Below are positions 61,655 through 64,000 of a stretch of DNA of 64,000 nucleotides, in pieces. Within the stretch, counting starts at the first letter, position 1, and each line of letters opens with the position of its first letter. Below the pieces are notes generated by a model that searched no databases, was not told where the DNA came from, and worked only from the letters and a program-made list of their open reading frames with translations. Origin of the DNA: Clostridia bacterium (GTDB taxonomy: Bacteria > Bacillota > Clostridia > Peptostreptococcales > Anaerovoracaceae); the NCBI GenBank assembly GCA_902363595.1, contig CABJAP010000004.1:62001-126000 (forward strand), given 5' to 3'. The translations under genes were made by a program, and so were the position numbers.

Positions 61655-62749
61655 ATGAAAAAAATAATGTTAATTTTCGGCACGCGCCCAGAGGCGATCA
61701 AAATGTGCCCCTTAGTAAACGAGTTAAAAAAAGAAAAAGAACTGGAAACAATCGTCTGCGTCACCGGCCAGCACAGACAGATGCTGGATATGGTACTGGA
61801 TGCTTTTGAAGTCACGCCGGACTATGATCTTTCCATTATGAAAGAAAAGCAGACCCTTTATGATGTAACGGACAGCGTACTGATGAAGATGAAGGAAGTA
61901 CTGGAGCTGGCAAAGCCGGATGTGGTTCTTGTCCACGGCGACACCACAACCACCTTCGCAGCAGCTCTATCCTGCTTTTATCAGCAGATTGCGGTGGGAC
62001 ACGTTGAGGCAGGCCTGCGGACCTACAACCTCTACTCTCCCTTCCCGGAGGAATATAACCGGCAGGCAACCGGCATCATTGCCGACTATCACTTTGCCCC
62101 GACTCTGGCAGCAAAAGAAAACCTCCTTCGGGAAGGAAAAGATCCTTCGCGCATTTATGTTACGGGAAACACAGGCATCGACGCGCTGAAAACAACTGTA
62201 AGGAAAGAATACCACCATGAGCTTCTGACATGGGCCCAAGACAGCCGCCTGATCATGCTAACCGCCCACCGGAGAGAAAACCTGGGCGAGCATCTTTACA
62301 GCATGTTTCGGGCCATCAAACGGATTGTAGATGAAACGCCGGATGTAAAAGTCATCTATCCGGTACACCTGAATCCGGTCGTGCGAAAAACGGCGCAGGA
62401 CGTGTTCGGAGACAACGCCAGAATTCGTCTGACGGAACCTATGGAGGTCATTGATTTTCATAACTTTCTGGCGCGCTCCTATATGATTCTGACTGACAGC
62501 GGCGGCGTTCAGGAGGAAGCGCCGCCTCTTGGAAAGCCCGTGCTGGTAATGCGGGATACGACAGAGCGGCCGGAAGGTATCGAAGCCGGAACCCTGCGCC
62601 TTGTAGGAACAGAGGAAGAAACGATTTACAGGAATTTCAGACAGCTTCTGGACGACAGGGCTGAATATGAGAAAATGAGTCAGGCGAGCAACCCCTATGG
62701 GGATGGCAATGCCAGCCATAGAATCGTAGAGGTGCTGAAATCAATTTAA
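61655..62749 (+). CDS. wecB: UDP-N-acetylglucosamine 2-epimerase (non-hydrolysing)
   Basis: 364-residue enzyme making UDP-ManNAc from UDP-GlcNAc. Landmarks: MLIFGTRPEAIKMCPLV, VCVTGQHRQMLD, VLVHGDTTTTFAAALSCFY, HVEAGLRTYNLYSPFPEE, TAHRRENLG and LTDSGGVQEEAPPLGKPVLV. With WecC it supplies UDP-ManNAcA and with TagA/WecG it directs the second sugar of the linkage unit. GC content is higher than in the preceding genes. Confidence 0.95.
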   Translation: MKKIMLIFGTRPEAIKMCPLVNELKKEKELETIVCVTGQHRQMLDMVLDAFEVTPDYDLSIMKEKQTLYDVTDSVLMKMKEVLELAKPDVVLVHGDTTTTFAAALSCFYQQIAVGHVEAGLRTYNLYSPFPEEYNRQATGIIADYHFAPTLAAKENLLREGKDPSRIYVTGNTGIDALKTTVRKEYHHELLTWAQDSRLIMLTAHRRENLGEHLYSMFRAIKRIVDETPDVKVIYPVHLNPVVRKTAQDVFGDNARIRLTEPMEVIDFHNFLARSYMILTDSGGVQEEAPPLGKPVLVMRDTTERPEGIEAGTLRLVGTEEETIYRNFRQLLDDRAEYEKMSQASNPYGDGNASHRIVEVLKSI

Positions 62750-62770
62750 TCAGGAAAAGAGGAACCTACC

Positions 62771-64000
62771 ATGCAAAACGATAACCGAAAACTACATATC
62801 CTGCCAAACTCAATCGGACTGCTGATTCTGGAGCTGATTGTTTTAATCGCGGACATCGTATTTCTGACTCTTGTGGCAGTGCTGGACATTCTGCCGATGG
62901 CGGCCAATATTGCGATCTTTGCGATTGTGATCATACTGACCGCTTTGATTTTCAAATTGTTAAACAGTAGAAAGGAAGGAACGAAACAGCGAAAGACAGG
63001 CGCTGTTTTATCCGTTTTGCTGATTCTGCTTCTTGGTATAGGGTGCTTTTATTTGTTTACCACCTACGTGGTCTTTCACAATATGAGCGATGAGGACAAA
63101 CAATATGAATCCTTTTATGTAGTGGCGCTGAAGCATGGCGATTATAAAAAACTCAGTGATATTAAGGGGCAGACCGTTTTTACATACGAGAGTAATTCTT
63201 CGGTCTATAAGGAAGCGCAGGAAACCTTGAAAAAAGAGGCGGATGTAAATTATAAAGAAGTCGGCGGTTATATGAAGCTGCAGACAACTTTGATTGATGG
63301 AAAAGATAAGGAACATGACCGGATCATTTTTCTCAGCAGCAGCAATTATGATATGATCTGTGAATATGCAAAAGAATTTGAAGATAATACTAGAATTATT
63401 CATCAGGTTAAAATCGATATCCAGAATAAAGATCTAGCAAAGCGGGTTGGGATAACCAAAGAACCGTTTAACGTTTACATCAGCGGCATTGATACCTATG
63501 GAGGAATCGGTAAGGTTTCGCGAAGCGACGTGAATATGATTATGACGGTAAATCCGCAGAAAAAGCAAATTTTGCTTACTTCCATTCCGCGGGATACTTA
63601 TGTAGCGCTCCATTCTTATGGACAGCTGGATAAGCTGACCCATTCCGGGATTTATGGAATAGATGAAACTGTTTCTACAGTCGAAGACTGGATGGATCTG
63701 GACATTAATTACTACATCCGGGTTAACTTTACATCGCTGCAAGATATTGTGGATGCCATCGGTGGAATTGACGTAACCTCACCGCGCGCATTCAAATCCT
63801 CCGTATCGGAGTATTCTTATAAGGAGGGAGAGAACCATCTGGACGGCGAAGCGGCTCTTTTCTTTGCTAGAGAAAGAAAGTCTTTTTCCGATGGCGACCA
63901 GGAACGGATTAAGAACCAGCAGCGTGTATTAAGCGCAATTTTGGAAAAACTGACAGGCAGCAGCGTGATCTTAACAAAATATACCCAGCTGTTGAATGCG
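62771..64000 (+). CDS. LytR-CpsA-Psr (LCP) family polymer ligase, cut by window end
   Basis: 410 codons are visible from ATG 62771 to the window edge. Three N-terminal helices (LLILELIVLIADIVFLTLV, AANIAIFAIVIILTALIF, LSVLLILLLGIGCFYLF) are followed by an accessory domain (about 110-215). Then comes the LCP domain: SRSDVNMIMTVNPQKKQILL, TSIPRDTYVAL, DKLTHSGIYG, VDAIGGIDV and FARERKSFSDGDQERIKNQQ. These Arg and Asp residues bind the pyrophosphate of the lipid-linked polymer. LCP enzymes join teichoic acids or capsules to peptidoglycan outside the membrane, the last step for this operon. Confidence 0.93.
   Translation, partial: MQNDNRKLHILPNSIGLLILELIVLIADIVFLTLVAVLDILPMAANIAIFAIVIILTALIFKLLNSRKEGTKQRKTGAVLSVLLILLLGIGCFYLFTTYVVFHNMSDEDKQYESFYVVALKHGDYKKLSDIKGQTVFTYESNSSVYKEAQETLKKEADVNYKEVGGYMKLQTTLIDGKDKEHDRIIFLSSSNYDMICEYAKEFEDNTRIIHQVKIDIQNKDLAKRVGITKEPFNVYISGIDTYGGIGKVSRSDVNMIMTVNPQKKQILLTSIPRDTYVALHSYGQLDKLTHSGIYGIDETVSTVEDWMDLDINYYIRVNFTSLQDIVDAIGGIDVTSPRAFKSSVSEYSYKEGENHLDGEAALFFARERKSFSDGDQERIKNQQRVLSAILEKLTGSSVILTKYTQLLNA

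Overview
The window reads as a chromosome segment of an endospore-forming Gram-positive anaerobe of the class Clostridia. It carries spoIVA, a plsY-type phospholipid pathway, AGGAGG-type ribosome sites, GTG and TTG starts, and no outer-membrane genes. The genus cannot be fixed from sequence alone; the backbone order ftsY-der-plsY-gpsA-miaB is only suggestive of a Eubacteriales lineage.

1-10 kb is conserved housekeeping DNA on the + strand. It runs: possible smc tail, ftsY, der, plsY, gpsA, miaB, a flippase-like membrane protein, pssA, psd, a PAP2 phosphatase and spoIVA. Neighbouring genes overlap or nearly touch, so most of it looks like one operon. It joins protein targeting, ribosome maturation, the entry to phospholipid synthesis (plsY, gpsA) and phosphatidylethanolamine synthesis (pssA, psd).

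10-12.7 kb holds a tandem array of a structured repeat, an ECF sigma factor with a likely membrane anti-sigma partner, and a small secreted protein on the minus strand. That protein is divergent from the next gene across a nested inverted repeat.

12.8-36 kb is a polymorphic toxin island. One intact 2995-residue secreted DNRLRE/YD-repeat/RHS protein ends in a variable toxin tip and is followed by its likely immunity gene. Downstream lies a decayed array of duplicated immunity genes, orphan toxin tips without their RHS body, RHS scraps and AT-rich membrane or exported proteins. One tip is an Amidase_6-like cysteine hydrolase and another is a permuted-papain-like candidate. Two orphan tips carry the same 74-bp stem-loop insertion at the same site of the RHS core. 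The candidate immunity proteins mostly have one N-terminal membrane anchor and an outside domain, which suggests cell-wall targets.

36-40.6 kb is an extension of this island with small membrane proteins, more copies of the structured repeat, a gene broken by a 98-bp insertion with 8-bp target duplications, and a 36-bp tandem repeat. 40.6-46.3 kb is a catabolic module: an AraC regulator with a large C-terminal domain, a GPH-family sugar symporter and a YtcJ-like amidohydrolase.

46.5-64 kb starts with a serine recombinase and an inverted repeat placed directly before a long + strand cell-surface polymer operon. The operon has a degenerate ABC ATPase, a cadherin-like membrane protein, a TagA/WecG glycosyltransferase, WecC, two large CgeB-like/GT2 glycosyltransferases (one fused to a methyltransferase and long coiled coil), a Wzm/Wzt exporter, a hexapeptide acyltransferase, a polysaccharide deacetylase, WecB, and an LCP ligase cut by the window end. 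Together they would make a ManNAc/ManNAcA-containing polymer, export it by an ABC transporter and attach it to peptidoglycan.
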